This document shows, one piece after another, positions 30,551-40,867 of a DNA stretch of 64,000 bases (its first letter is position 1; the number at the start of each line of letters is the position of its first letter). A program made the position numbers and the translations under genes. Below the pieces are notes generated by a model. It had not been told where the DNA came from. It was given only the letters and a program-made list of their open reading frames with translations, and searched no databases. Origin of the DNA: Pelodera strongyloides (Eukaryota > Nematoda > Chromadorea > Rhabditida > Rhabditidae); assembly GCA_036852015.1 (NCBI GenBank), contig JAANDG010000006.1:1-64000 (forward strand). Direction: 5' to 3'.

Positions 30551-32317
30551 ACCTGAAAAATTAATACTCAAGAACATGTGTTCGCTTTGGTACGATATGT
30601 AATATTTGCTTGACTTTGAAATTAGTAGTTGCACAAGGCAAGATCGTATGTCTGAAGTAGGGACTATTATTTTTAATCTGCGAGAAAGTCTATCGTAGTG
30701 TCAGCATACATCAAATGGCTAAAAATGAAGTCAGCAATTAAAGTTAGCAAAATTAGTGCAACCAAAAATCTGATGTGTTATTTCAACGTCACGGATAAGT
30801 TATACCTAACAGGGCAAAAAGTAAGAATGCCTGAGTCTAAGAGCTTTAGTGAGTGGCGTGTAAACTCCGTTATCAGTGAAGTACTTCTAGTGTATATTTT
30901 GTCAGCATATCACACGTGTCAAACCACACAAATAAAAACCGACGAGACCTATTTTGAATGGGACCAATGGATTTAAAGTATAAAGTAAGCACAGTTAGTC
31001 CACCAATTCAGTCAAACTGATCGAATGCATGTAAAGTAGCCGCTAGATTTATTGCATGCACATAGATCATCATTCAATATTTAAGTTAGACGTATGGACA
31101 ATGTACAATCATGCCATCGCGGCTATTAAAGTGTATCTATTTTCGATATCGGAAAATCCAATTCAAAAAAGTTCAACATCCAGGAAGTACCGAGACCAAC
31201 TAATTCACGTCGAAACATGAATTGAACAAATAAAAAGAAACGTATGCACAACTTTCAGCGACACACACTGAATACAACAGTTTTCGACTGTGGACAGCAA
31301 CAGAAAATCACGAATACCAGATAAGAACGCGTCAGAAGTATTGATTAAACCATGAGTGATTCTGGTTATTGTGTTGCGGTAAAACAGAAGAAGCGCTACA
31401 GAAAGAGGAACGAAAGAGCCAGGCATATTTCATTCTTATGAGCGGCATAGTTGCGAAGATGACCACCAAGGTAACTGACCACTATGTAGAGGTTTCTAGA
31501 CTGTCTGATTCATTTATCCCGTCGAAAATATTCTATTCAGTTTCGCATATTACTTACAATTAGTCATTGTGGAGACTTTTCGCGCCTGCCATTTACATAT
31601 AAAGGCTAATTTTGCAGCTGTGATTTTACTCAAATGAATTAATGTATAAAGTGTGGTGTTCAGCGGTCTGTTAAAGGTTGACCATTTTGCAGCGGTGGAT
31701 TGTTCTAATGTAGTCGAAATGAAATAGTCTGCGTGATGTATTTGTGTGTATGTTGCCCAATGGTCTCGCTCTTTTGCTGAGCAAACACTGAATAATATGG
31801 ATGAGCATAAAACCATATTTAAAATGAATTTTTGTGTATGCGTGACCGAACTGTGGAAAGCAAACAAGGTCTTATTATACAAATCAAAGCATGCAATTAT
31901 TTTTTCTTATCACGACACATAAAATTGCTCAAAAAGGTGTCGAAAGCTTTACCATATGTGACGACACGAGTAATGAACTGCAAAAAAAATGAATCTGTAG
32001 AGGTTAGATGTCAACCGCGCACGATAAACAAACGGTATTATTGGAATATAAACCAGTCAAAGGTGGACAGCCACGGATTTGGGGGTAAAATCCCATACTA
32101 TATGTGCATATGGTCTGGCTGTTTTGGTGCGCACACAAACACTTTCTCACACCTTTTATGCACTTCTATTGAAACTGCCACACAACATTGCGGCCGCACC
32201 ATTCAAAGGTACTCCATTTATTGGACGGTATACTATCAAACTGGAAACCGCGAAGAAACACCATATGTCAAGAGACTGTTCCTGATTATAACTATGCGGC
32301 ATTAGCAACTTGAGAAA

Positions 32318-32389
<72 letters not shown>

Positions 32390-33846
32390 CTCCCTCCATC
32401 ACATGTCTAGCCGTCTCTCCCCATTATCTCTACTTATTCTCTCCACATGTCTAACTCTCTTCCTCTCTCCCCGTGTATGTGTTTCGGTGCCTCTTGAGAA
32501 GTACATCTATTTACAAAAACTGGAGCACGAAGTTGTAACAAAAATTTGAAAACGCGTTGATACCATTGACACGAGTTGTATGGATGTTGTGAGACGTTTC
32601 TGGGAAAATAGGAAGAGATGTACATAAGAATCGGAACACAAAAAAAGGAAAGAAGGAGACCTTTCGATTACTTTTCAATATTTGTGGATTATGTGTAACA
32701 AACAAAAGCAGTGCCAAAATATAATGTTCTACAATAATCCGCATAGAAATGCATGATAGAATATGCAGACTAGCATAATATAAAACAATGTTAGCGGTGA
32801 TGAGAATGGAGTGAAAGTGTATCGTTTATTAATTGTTGTTAATAGAATGCCTAACTGAATACGACCTGAACTCGTTTCTTGACCGAGAATTACGCGTGCT
32901 ATTAGACAGACCTCCAAGATTCAAGGAGAGAAACACTCATGTTCTTTGAATGAATTCAATTAGGATTTCCTGCATTATCGAATTAAGTGTCGGTACTACG
33001 AGTAGTTTTAAATGTGGCTCTAATAGCAAGCTCAAGAGTACCTTGTCTTACAAATAGCCGTCGATTTTTAAATGATGGAATATATCCAAAAAAAGTAGTC
33101 TTTAAAATGAGCGAGCCACGCTCCAGGTGATTTTTTGGTCTACATAAATTAAGCAAACAACCAATTAAGAGAACGTGATTTGCGAAGTTGCGTCTGAAAT
33201 AAACGTAAGAGGACTTTTAGAAATGTGCAGGGGTGTACATAAGATTACTCTACATAAGATAATGCTTAACTGATATTGTGATTAACAGTAATGTTTGAGA
33301 AAATAGCGTCAGAAGCAAGTGTGGCCGACCGAAAATCATTATGATTTTTTGAAAGGTGACAAGGAAAGGACATTTGAAATGCAAGAAAAGACGAGCAGTG
33401 AAAGGATGTCTGAGGAGCTTCAGACAAAGAGAGTCATATTTGAAATGAGTGGATAGCAGAATAGTTAAATATTCAGACATCTTTGAAAGTCCATTCAAAT
33501 TAGCAGCAAATGTGCACCCGGAAACTTTTATTCAGCTGCGCCAAAGTACTTTTAATACCTGTACAACACAGTGAAACGAGGCAGATTAACGATCAATCGC
33601 CTAGCTCTTTTTGTTTGAAAATCCAATTCAATAATTCAATCCAATTCATGCGGCCACGGAAGGATGAACTACAGCAGTAATTCAAAATTGCGTTATTTTC
33701 ACGGTAAATTAAAATTCCGTTAAAAGGTGCCTTTGAAAAACTAATATTGTCTACTTGAGGAAGGAAGTTGTAATGAAGAATTAAACCGTTGATTACTAGA
33801 ACAAAATAACAATTCTCAAATAAAATAGCAACACAGTTTCACCTAC
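30551..33846. other. Intergenic, no firm gene
   Basis: Upstream flank of the mannosidase II gene, AT-rich. A 157-codon plus-strand ORF at 31832 is Cys/His-rich but has no splice or start context and no family resemblance I can name. The microsatellite at 32321-32386 lies here. The remaining ORFs are short and overlapping. Confidence 0.5.
32321..32386. repeat. (CT)n microsatellite
   Basis: About 32 uninterrupted CT dinucleotides, followed by a CT-rich tail to about 32470. The ORF spanning it codes only for alternating Leu and Ser and is an artefact. Confidence 0.97.
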
Positions 33847-34161
33847 CGCTTGTGTCGTTGGAGGATGGCATCTTTGAAATTGGCTTAACTGATGGAATGT
33901 TTAGATGCGCCGTACTTTCTGGAGGTAAAAAGAACGGTTCTCGTTTAAGAACTTGCAGTGATTGCACGGGAGCCAAAACGGGCTTTGAAGAGGTTTAGCA
34001 ACAAAAAACATAACAGTGCAAGGAAAGAAAGGGAGAGCGACAGGCAGAGAGAAATGAGTGAAAATGAGAGGACAGAGAGTGAAACATATGTAAGGGGGCT
34101 TACGATGAGTTGAGGAGGAGTTGTTAAATGCCTTACCTAAATTCGTAATGCTCAAGCTCAT
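33847..34161 (-). CDS. Possible 5' end of a small gene, two exons
   Basis: Exon 1 (34161-34137) starts with ATG and encodes MSLSITNL plus one base. Exon 2 (33918-33847) follows a TACCTCCAG acceptor, keeps phase and reads ESTAHLNIPSVKPISKMPSS before a phase-1 donor (GTAGGT). The next exon is uncertain: an acceptor near 33200 gives nine more codons and a stop. No homologue recognised. Matching phases at three sites are the only evidence; chance is possible. Confidence 0.3.
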
Positions 34162-35700
34162 ACTTCCTTAGTGTTGTGCAAATATTATTAAATATCGTCC
34201 AGTCATTTTCTGTGCATTGTTCACCTGGCTAATTTCTAGAAGAGATTCGACGATGCATGAATGTCAGAAGAACATGTCTCACAGTTGCCGGTCGCGTGAT
34301 TGTAAAGTTGCATGTGAATGCACTCAAAGTGGCTGTATTTGTGTTTACTTGCCTATACTTTAGCTTGGGTACACCACGCATCCACATCGACTTGACACGT
34401 TTACATAAATCTCATGCGATAAAGTCCACAATGGCGGAAAGCACATAGATTAGCACCGTGTGTCGAACTGGGGCTGAACCGGACTGAACCGCTCTGTCAT
34501 GTCCCGACAAAACTTCGGCTACGTAGATACCGTATTCACGACCTGTTAAATATGGTTAAAATTTGGCATGCGATATTGATAGTACAATACTAGACATTTT
34601 GCGTTTGAAATACTTTCGAAAAGGAAGTGTTATTGGCTGTTCCTTCAAGGAATCCCTGGGAATTAACAATAAAACAACAAAACCAACATCGATTTTCAGA
34701 AAATTCGATTCTAATTGCATGTGAGAAAAACTCATATATAATCGCTTCTATATATTGAAAAACAATAATTTAGAACGCATAAATAAAGTAATCTTTTACA
34801 ATAAGAAAGCACAAATAAGATATCACTTTTTTGTTAATCAGGGACGAAATATTACGATAAACTAGGAAGACCTTTCTATTTGGATGAAACAATCTTACCG
34901 TCTTAAGCTTACGAACAATAGAATGCTAGAAAATGTGCATACTTCAGCGAAATTCTCACCGATTTGAAGATCCCCAATTGCAATTGAATCTTTTAATGGC
35001 TTAAGAATAATGAATAAATTAACCTCATGAATAAGTGACACCACAAATTATGGAGCTTCCGTGCAAAATTGTAAGAATTTGAATAATCACAAAGCATGTG
35101 TTCTCTTTTCCATAGCAGAGACGTATAGTCGCCTGGGAAGGTTGCTAAGTGCACTGGATGTTTATTGTTTGACCCTTCTTTCTTAAGCCAAATGTGTCCA
35201 TAGTTTATACAATAGAGTCGGAATGCAAATGCACTTGATAGAACAATAATTCACAGGGAACAGCTCATAAAGTATTTCTTCCTGTGCTCATAGAAGACGG
35301 GAATTTGTTCGAGCACTACTAACTCGAATACACTCTTTGTTACAATTATTCTAGCTTTAGTTCTCCTATTGACCATTTGTTCCAGGGCATTCGTTCAGAG
35401 TGAAGACGGGCAAAGTGATGATGTCGTCGGGCAAAGTGAAGACGTCTGAATATCTGAAACACATATGAATAAGTTAGTGAGGTATAAAGTGAACTATACA
35501 ACAAAGAATTCGGTTGAGGAGCATGTCCCACTAGTTCATCCATGAAAATATCAACATGTAAGGCTTTGGGACTACAGTATGATGAAAATGTATGTATATG
35601 CACTTAATTTATGCATAAATTCCATACGAATATTAGTTTTTGCGGCCAAGTGATCCGATGATGTTGTTTTTACACTGACCGTTAATTCGAACGCGAGCCC
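34162..35700. other. Intergenic, no gene recognised
   Basis: AT-rich. At about 35405-35450 the phrase GGGCAAAGTGA(A/T)GA recurs imperfectly two or three times. No coding signal beyond short chance ORFs. Confidence 0.55.
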
Positions 35701-36705
35701 GATTGTACTAATGACCAATGTTTATTTCACTATTTATATATAGTTTATTGATCACATATATCAAAAAAGACACACATAATCAAATGGATACCCTAAGACG
35801 AACATGCTTCACAACAGCTCGTACTGACAAGGGCCCAACTACATACCACAAGAATGTAATTCAAAAATTCAAAACGCAAAATATCAATAAACGTAACTAG
35901 TTACAATATAGTATCACTATCATAATCAATCCTTACATCCGTACTTTTCGATAAAAGCTTTTTCCATTGCTGATTCAAAGGCCTTGCCAAATGACTCACT
36001 AAAGTGGTCAAGTGATTGCTGATCTAATAACGGGATAGGTGACACAGTTGGTTCAGCTGTTGGCAATTGCACAGGGTGTGCAATTGGTTCAATCACAGAC
36101 AATTGAGGGGAGGGCATTACTAATTGCAGTTCCTCACGTGTGTTTTCGATAGGTGAAGTTGGTTCTTTGATCTCTGGCACACACGGGGTCAAAGGTTCTT
36201 CTCGAGCAGCTTTTCGACGAAGATATCCCTCATGTCTCTGCTTCGGAGTTTCTGCTCTCCGAACGTTGATGTGTGAGAGTTCAGGGGTCTTCTTGAGCCG
36301 CTCGGCGAGTTCCTTAAATAGAGGCAAACGAACACCAGCTTTCATTCGACATAGTATAGGGCGGGGATGGTTGCCGGGTTTCCCCATGCGACCAATTACA
36401 TGGAAAGAATCGGGTGAGTAAGAGCACAGAGCCAAAACATTGGTTGTAATATTTAAATCATTACTCACCCGATCCGTTTCCTCCGCGTTGAGCAGCACAA
36501 AGTGGTCCTTTAGCTCACTCCGACGAAATCCTCCAGATAGTTCTTCGCGAATAAAAGACTTTAGCTCGGTGAATAATTCAGTGAGAGTAAATTGAATATT
36601 GTGGCGTATTGGGAAGTGTGGGCGAGAGGTAGGTGTAGGGATTTGGGAGTTATCAGGGTAGATCATTTCGGCGGTGGTGATGCGACCGCTCTCTGTTGGG
36701 TTAGA
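35700..36705 (-). mobile_element. ORF1-type retroelement copy A
   Basis: Contains a 246-codon intronless ORF (36666-35926, separate entry). Similarity to copy B (50225-53190) runs on both sides of the ORF: upstream to the shared CGACCGCTCT near 36700, downstream through TACCCTAAGA and ACAAGGG blocks near 35790-35850. The unit is therefore about 1 kb. Upstream, at 36705-36755, a 17-bp unit (GGTTAGAGGGGTCGAAT) is repeated three times. No reverse transcriptase is present. Boundaries are approximate and no target-site duplication was found. Confidence 0.6.
35926..36666 (-). CDS. Retroelement ORF1-like protein, copy A
   Basis: 246 residues without introns, about 55% similar by eye to the ORF at 53166-52438. 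A Pro-rich N-terminus (PTPTSRPHFPIRHN) leads to a helical segment (LFTELKSFIREELSGGFRRS). A core follows with VIGRMGK....RPRPILCRM, LFKELAERLKK and VRRAETPKQRHEG. The core pattern, basic-hydrophobic with RPRPI and a terminal QRHEGYLRRK-like helix, resembles the RNA-binding domain of L1-type ORF1 proteins; this is inference. The C-terminal third is acidic and Pro-rich and ends FIEKYGCKD. Probably a nucleic-acid-binding protein of a non-autonomous element. Confidence 0.7.
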   Translation of the reverse strand: MIYPDNSQIPTPTSRPHFPIRHNIQFTLTELFTELKSFIREELSGGFRRSELKDHFVLLNAEETDRVSNDLNITTNVLALCSYSPDSFHVIGRMGKPGNHPRPILCRMKAGVRLPLFKELAERLKKTPELSHINVRRAETPKQRHEGYLRRKAAREEPLTPCVPEIKEPTSPIENTREELQLVMPSPQLSVIEPIAHPVQLPTAEPTVSPIPLLDQQSLDHFSESFGKAFESAMEKAFIEKYGCKD

Positions 36706-36959
36706 GGGGTCGAATGGTTAGAGGGGTCGAATGGTTAGAGGGGTCGAATGGTTGATCTAAATATTTTTCGTTTGCCCACTACCGTACAAGTGGACGCTGC
36801 GTATATGAACGCCAGCCGATGTAGTGTAAACCGCGATATTGTTTTTTTAATGGAAAATGCCCTATATAGTGCATAGCCGCACTTTATAATCAAGGAACGT
36901 ACAGGGCTGTTGCGACTATTGTCACAACTATATAAAAATGTATTCCAATTTGACATATA

Positions 36960-37446
36960 ATAGTATTAGTCTATACAGATAATGTTTAATAATTACCTTA
37001 ACTATTAGCATATTGTATAGCAATATAGTTGAACATCAGTCCTTGAAAGAGTTGAATATGAGACCTTGATCTTCAGCTGACTACTCTGACTGGCAACAGA
37101 ACGAGTAAGTCTATCTACATTATCCTGATCACTCCAAAGAGGCAGAGGGTATAAAACATGCGAAAACCGCCGAAGGTCTTCCGTGTTATCCTAAAACTGC
37201 CCCAGGTCTGACAACGCAGGTTGATAACGGTTGCAGCCCGTTAAAAACAGACAGAAGATCCCGGCCGCCAGTGTACCGCAGTGGCCAGAAGAGCCCCCTG
37301 CACTCCGGACTCGAAACCCAAGAAACAAGACAGACTTCTACCGTTTCCGTGTTTCCTTGGTCGAATAAAGGTAAAGGCTTTATGCGAAAAAGTGTTTTCC
37401 AAACTTTTACTCTTACTGTATAACTATATTGTATTAGTCAATTCAT
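36960..37446 (+). repeat. Possible solo LTR or LTR fragment
   Basis: In order: a TATA box (GGGTATAAAACATG at 37148), GC-richer transcribed sequence, AATAAAG at 37364, then TGGCGACCGCGG at 37446 where a primer-binding site would stand (TGG plus tRNA 3'-end complement). A second TGGCGACC occurs at 37683. No matching second LTR lies in the window and the 5' edge is unclear. The 139-codon ORF at 37281 overlaps it and is not supported as a gene. Confidence 0.35.
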
Positions 37447-37783
37447 GGCGACCGCGGATTCACCGGAACCACCTTTTGCATACCTTCCACGAAGTGGTAG
37501 GAACCAAGCGAACTCGCATTCGATGCGATATAAAAATACATAAAAAAGTGCACCCCGTGTATGCCACTGTTTTTCGGATTTATGATGCGATATACGCAAT
37601 GAACATTTTTTGGTTACATGCATTATGTATACCTGCAAATAATAATTCGAATTTTTCTTTATTTCGGAATTCGAATGATATATGGCGACCTATTATATGA
37701 TTAACAACCACATTCCATCTCAAAATTAAACTGCATATCGACTATGTATAATAGAAATAAGTCGTTTGCACCAAAACTGCTAC

Positions 37784-38215
37784 TAAAAAGAGTATAAACT
37801 CTCGTAGTCCCTTCACCAGGTATTTCAGTACACGGATAATGTACAACAGTTTATTTCGTTGGATAGAGCAAGGCAGTATTAGGCGATGATGAAACACGGT
37901 CCAGACTTGAGCTGGTAGACGATCGGGATACGGTAGCGCACACTGAGCGCAAAGACTGCGGACTTGAGCTGCCAAGAGAAGACGGGATACGTGGCGCACA
38001 CTGAGCGCTGAAGAACTGCAGACTTGAGCTGCGAACCCTACATCGAGAGTAATAACCATATCTGGAATTAGCCACGTATATATACTGCCAACTCTGCACA
38101 TTGATGTGCAGAGACCTATATCACCAAATCTGCATACGGCGGGAGGTTTGAATATGCTGAAATGGTGATCAGTTATTTGGATTTAGTCGTTGTGAAACGT
38201 AGAAACGTCACAACA
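37784..38215 (-). repeat. 3' LTR of the short retrotransposon
   Basis: 432 bp, apparently identical to 40431-40862. In the element's orientation it has a TATATATAC box, an AATAAA polyadenylation signal (complement of TTTATT at 37850) and the terminal CTCTTTTTA. ORFs of 119 and 82 codons inside it recur in the other LTR and are by-products. Confidence 0.95.
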
Positions 38216-38805
38216 CTCCCGAGGCCAAGTGTACTACTAGGTGGCACATTTTATTAGCTCACCGCCAATGCTCGCAGTGAATTTACATTACGCGCGCTGG
38301 ATACCGTAGTCACACCGACTTGGCACAGGTCCAATGCACGATTGCCGCAAATGTGCATAATTTTGTACGTTTCGAAACAAACGAAGTTCATTTTTTGGTT
38401 TCATTTATTTGTTTAGTTTATTGTCGATGTAGATTTGACATTTGTTGCTCAATATGATACGCATATGTGAGCCGCATGCGGCCCTCCCGGCCCACACTTT
38501 TTTCTGCTCTGACTCAGAACAACATTTGCAGATAGAATTTTGCTTCGATCTCCCGTCGCAGGCACTTCGTCCAATGTAGAAGTGGCTTAGGTATGTAATT
38601 TGTGCTATGGGAAAATATCGGTTCTCCATTTGACTTTATTTTACAAAGGCACCTTGTATGCAGATGTTTGATATTTCCCCCGTTTTGGCGTTTTTAATCG
38701 TCTTAACAACGTGGATTTGAAATTTGAGATTAGGTTCAGGATAGAAAGAATTCCGTTGAACATTTTAGTTGATTTTTCCCTCTCTGTCAACTTTTCACTG
38801 AATTC
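38216..38805. other. Internal 3' region of the LTR element
   Basis: Between the last gag-like ORF and the 3' LTR. A 74-codon minus ORF at 38629-38405 has a Cys cluster (ICKCCSESEQ) but does not match a CCHC zinc knuckle (C-x2-C-x4-H-x4-C). In an autonomous element this space would carry pol, which is missing. Confidence 0.5.
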
Positions 38806-39246
38806 TCAGTATTCGCGAGGCGAAGGGAATAATGCACAGAGCTTGACTTGACACACCTTGTCCGGCTCGCGGATGTGGTACTCGTAATCATTTTCATTTT
38901 CCATTTTAGGCTGGTGTTCTGGATGTACTCCCGCTGTGTCGTCGTCCTGCTCTGTGACCGAGACATCCTGTACGCGATCCCCATAGTCGATTGATCGTCG
39001 CGTGTGATTGGATGGAACTCCATTTCCAGCTGAAGGTTGGCATTTATTCAATGTTGATTTGAATTTCTGTTGTTGGAAATGGTATGTTCCCATTTTGAAA
39101 GGTACATTGTACTCCTTTCTTTCATTTACATTTTGTTCATCCCTTTCCTGTTTGTGGAAATGGGAATTCGGGATGGCTCTTGACTCTCCAAGATTTTGGT
39201 TCATTTGGATGTGTGACTGAATTGGATATATGCTCCTCGCCGACAT
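38806..39246 (-). CDS. Internal ORF of the LTR element, third frame
   Basis: 146 codons, hydrophilic and Gln/Asn/Asp-rich (VTEQDDDTAGVHPEH), shifted one frame from the ORF at 39436-39137 and overlapping it by 110 bp. It may be the distal part of a gag-like reading frame broken by indels or read by frameshifting. No known domain. Confidence 0.35.
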   Translation of the reverse strand: MSARSIYPIQSHIQMNQNLGESRAIPNSHFHKQERDEQNVNERKEYNVPFKMGTYHFQQQKFKSTLNKCQPSAGNGVPSNHTRRSIDYGDRVQDVSVTEQDDDTAGVHPEHQPKMENENDYEYHIREPDKVCQVKLCALFPSPREY

Positions 39247-39436
39247 TTTCCTCTATACAAACATTTTCAATTTCAGGTCTGTCGTCAGCTTCGGGAAGGC
39301 CCGGCTCTGGGAGACCTCGCTGGATTTGAATTCTCATCTCGTTCGCTGCTTTCACCAGAAGCGAGTTTCTCGACATTTCAATTTGGTAGTCATTTTGAGT
39401 GTATTCGACTCTGTTCGTTGCTTGCAAGCTCACCAC
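39137..39436 (-). CDS. Internal ORF of the LTR element, second frame
   Basis: 99 codons, acidic (LPEADDRPEIENVCIEENVG), overlapping the end of the 202-codon ORF by 47 bp in another frame. Two successive shifts of the same sign suggest a decayed reading frame, though programmed frameshifting cannot be excluded. Confidence 0.35.
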   Translation of the reverse strand: MVSLQATNRVEYTQNDYQIEMSRNSLLVKAANEMRIQIQRGLPEPGLPEADDRPEIENVCIEENVGEEHISNSVTHPNEPKSWRVKSHPEFPFPQTGKG

Positions 39437-39998
39437 TTCTCAGAACCTGGTGAGTTTCCAATCTGTGAGCTGAATTTGTCCCATTTGCTTTGGCTTGTTC
39501 CTGCCTTGTTTCATTTGCAATTTTGACGCAGTCCGTTTTTGCGTCACCTTGTGCATCCATTTGACCCGAACTGTAGTTTTGCACGCGCTGAATTATCGCG
39601 GATTTTGATTTGTTTCCTGATTGATCGCGAAAATTCATTCTTTCCGCTTCAACCTCACATGTCCGATTTTTAACTTTCAGTTGTCTCAGTAGATTATGAC
39701 AGGTTATGTAGATGTCATTGAACTGGATTTCTTTTGTGAATGTTGTCCTATCAGATGTTGATAGACAATTACCAAGTTCAATCATTTCATCCTCTAAGAG
39801 CTTGGCTTGCTCTTCGAGGGTTTCCGTAAGGACAATTAATTTAGTTCTGAGCCAAATGTTCTTGAACTCGAACATCTCAGACCAATCCTGTTCAAGGATC
39901 GTCTTGGCTGCAATGCAATTTTTCTCAGCTGATTTAATCAACTCAGACATTTTACATTTTAGGATCTTCCCTCGGAACGTCGTCTGTTTCGGCGACAT
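39390..39998 (-). CDS. Gag-like coiled-coil protein of the LTR element
   Basis: 202 codons starting MSPKQTTFRGKILKCKM, the first ORF after the 5' LTR and leader. Residues 20-115 are strongly heptad-like (LTETLEEQAKLLEDEMIEL), consistent with the helical N-terminal part of gag in BEL/Pao-like elements; the C-terminal part is polar. No zinc knuckle or protease motif. Role as a particle-forming protein is inferred from position and composition only. Confidence 0.5.
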   Translation of the reverse strand: MSPKQTTFRGKILKCKMSELIKSAEKNCIAAKTILEQDWSEMFEFKNIWLRTKLIVLTETLEEQAKLLEDEMIELGNCLSTSDRTTFTKEIQFNDIYITCHNLLRQLKVKNRTCEVEAERMNFRDQSGNKSKSAIIQRVQNYSSGQMDAQGDAKTDCVKIANETRQEQAKANGTNSAHRLETHQVLRSGELASNEQSRIHSK

Positions 39999-40124
39999 CT
40001 TGAAGTATTCGATCGGTAGAAGACACGGCGGCTGGATAATAATTAAATTTTCAATCGTGAATAATTAATAAATTTTCACAAGAGAGTTGAATTATTTAGC
40101 CTGTAATCCACGAAAGATTGCAGA

Positions 40125-40268
40125 ATTTTTAGCCGTTAACAAGCACGAGAGATGTGAATATTTTTAGCCGTTGACAAGCACGAGAGATTTGTATATATTT
40201 AGCCGTTGACAAGCACGAGAGATTTGTATATTTTTAGCCGTTGACAAGCACGAGAGATTTGTATATTT
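40125..40268. repeat. 42-bp minisatellite in the LTR-element leader
   Basis: Four copies of a 42-43 bp unit containing TTTAGCCGTTGACAAGCACG and GAGAGATTTGTATA, the first slightly diverged (GTTAAC for GTTGAC). It lies between the gag-like ORF and the primer-binding-site array, in the untranslated leader. A packaging or spacing role is speculation. Confidence 0.9.
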
Positions 40269-40316
40269 TTCGATTGTGCAGTATTATGCACAAATTTGGG
40301 TTTCCGATTTTAGTTC

Positions 40317-40430
40317 TCGGTTCGTGGCACCATAAAAAGATTATCTAAATGTCACCGGTTCGATCCCGGTTCGTGGCACCATAAAAAGATTATCTAAATG
40401 TCACCGGTTCGATCCCGGTTCGTGACACCA
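40317..40430 (-). promoter_or_regulatory. Triple primer-binding-site array next to the 5' LTR
   Basis: A roughly 50-bp unit occurs two and a half times. On the plus strand each copy holds ACCGGTTCGATCCCGGT followed by TCGTGGCACCA. This is a T-arm with its TTCGATC loop, seven acceptor-stem bases, a discriminator A and CCA. The complement is therefore a primer-binding site reaching through the T-arm. Each copy is preceded on the minus strand by CTTTTTA, like the true LTR end. The copy abutting the LTR has one change (GTGACACCA). The tRNA identity was not determined. Confidence 0.85.
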
Positions 40431-40862
40431 TAAAAAGAGTATAAACTCTCGTAGTCCCTTCACCAGGTATTTCAGTACACGGATAATGTACAACAGTTTA
40501 TTTCGTTGGATAGAGCAAGGCAGTATTAGGCGATGATGAAACACGGTCCAGACTTGAGCTGGTAGACGATCGGGATACGGTAGCGCACACTGAGCGCAAA
40601 GACTGCGGACTTGAGCTGCCAAGAGAAGACGGGATACGTGGCGCACACTGAGCGCTGAAGAACTGCAGACTTGAGCTGCGAACCCTACATCGAGAGTAAT
40701 AACCATATCTGGAATTAGCCACGTATATATACTGCCAACTCTGCACATTGATGTGCAGAGACCTATATCACCAAATCTGCATACGGCGGGAGGTTTGAAT
40801 ATGCTGAAATGGTGATCAGTTATTTGGATTTAGTCGTTGTGAAACGTAGAAACGTCACAACA
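40431..40862 (-). repeat. 5' LTR of the short retrotransposon
   Basis: 432 bp, starting TGTTGTGACG on the minus strand, with no difference from the 3' LTR that I could find by eye. It should supply the promoter for the element. Confidence 0.95.
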
Positions 40863-40867
40863 GCTAC

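Larger units (their letters stand above)
37784..40862 (-). mobile_element. Complete short LTR retrotransposon, non-autonomous
   Basis: Two 432-bp direct LTRs flank 2,215 bp of internal sequence, and the whole is bounded by the 5-bp duplication GCTAC (37779-37783 and 40863-40867). LTRs run TG...TA on the minus strand and look identical, so insertion is recent. On the minus strand the 5' LTR is followed at once by TGGTGTCACGAACCGGG, a tRNA-complementary primer-binding site; a purine-rich GGCCTCGGGAG precedes the 3' LTR. Three frame-shifted ORFs lie inside; no protease, reverse transcriptase or integrase fits. The 5-bp duplication and coiled-coil gag-like ORF suit BEL/Pao or Ty3-like elements; family not settled. 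Confidence 0.92.

Noticed and set aside
31832..32305. 157-codon ORF as a protein gene
   Set aside because: No start context, splice sites, domain or convincing composition; AT-rich spacer commonly gives such frames.
32310..32549. Leu/Ser repeat ORF
   Set aside because: Entirely produced by the CT microsatellite.
37742..38101. 119-codon minus-strand ORF as a gene
   Set aside because: It recurs almost unchanged at 40401-40748 because both lie in the LTRs; it is a by-product of LTR sequence.
40317..40430. A functional tRNA gene
   Set aside because: Only the T-arm and acceptor 3' side are present; there is no D-arm, anticodon arm or 5' acceptor strand, and the position next to an LTR explains it as primer-binding sequence.
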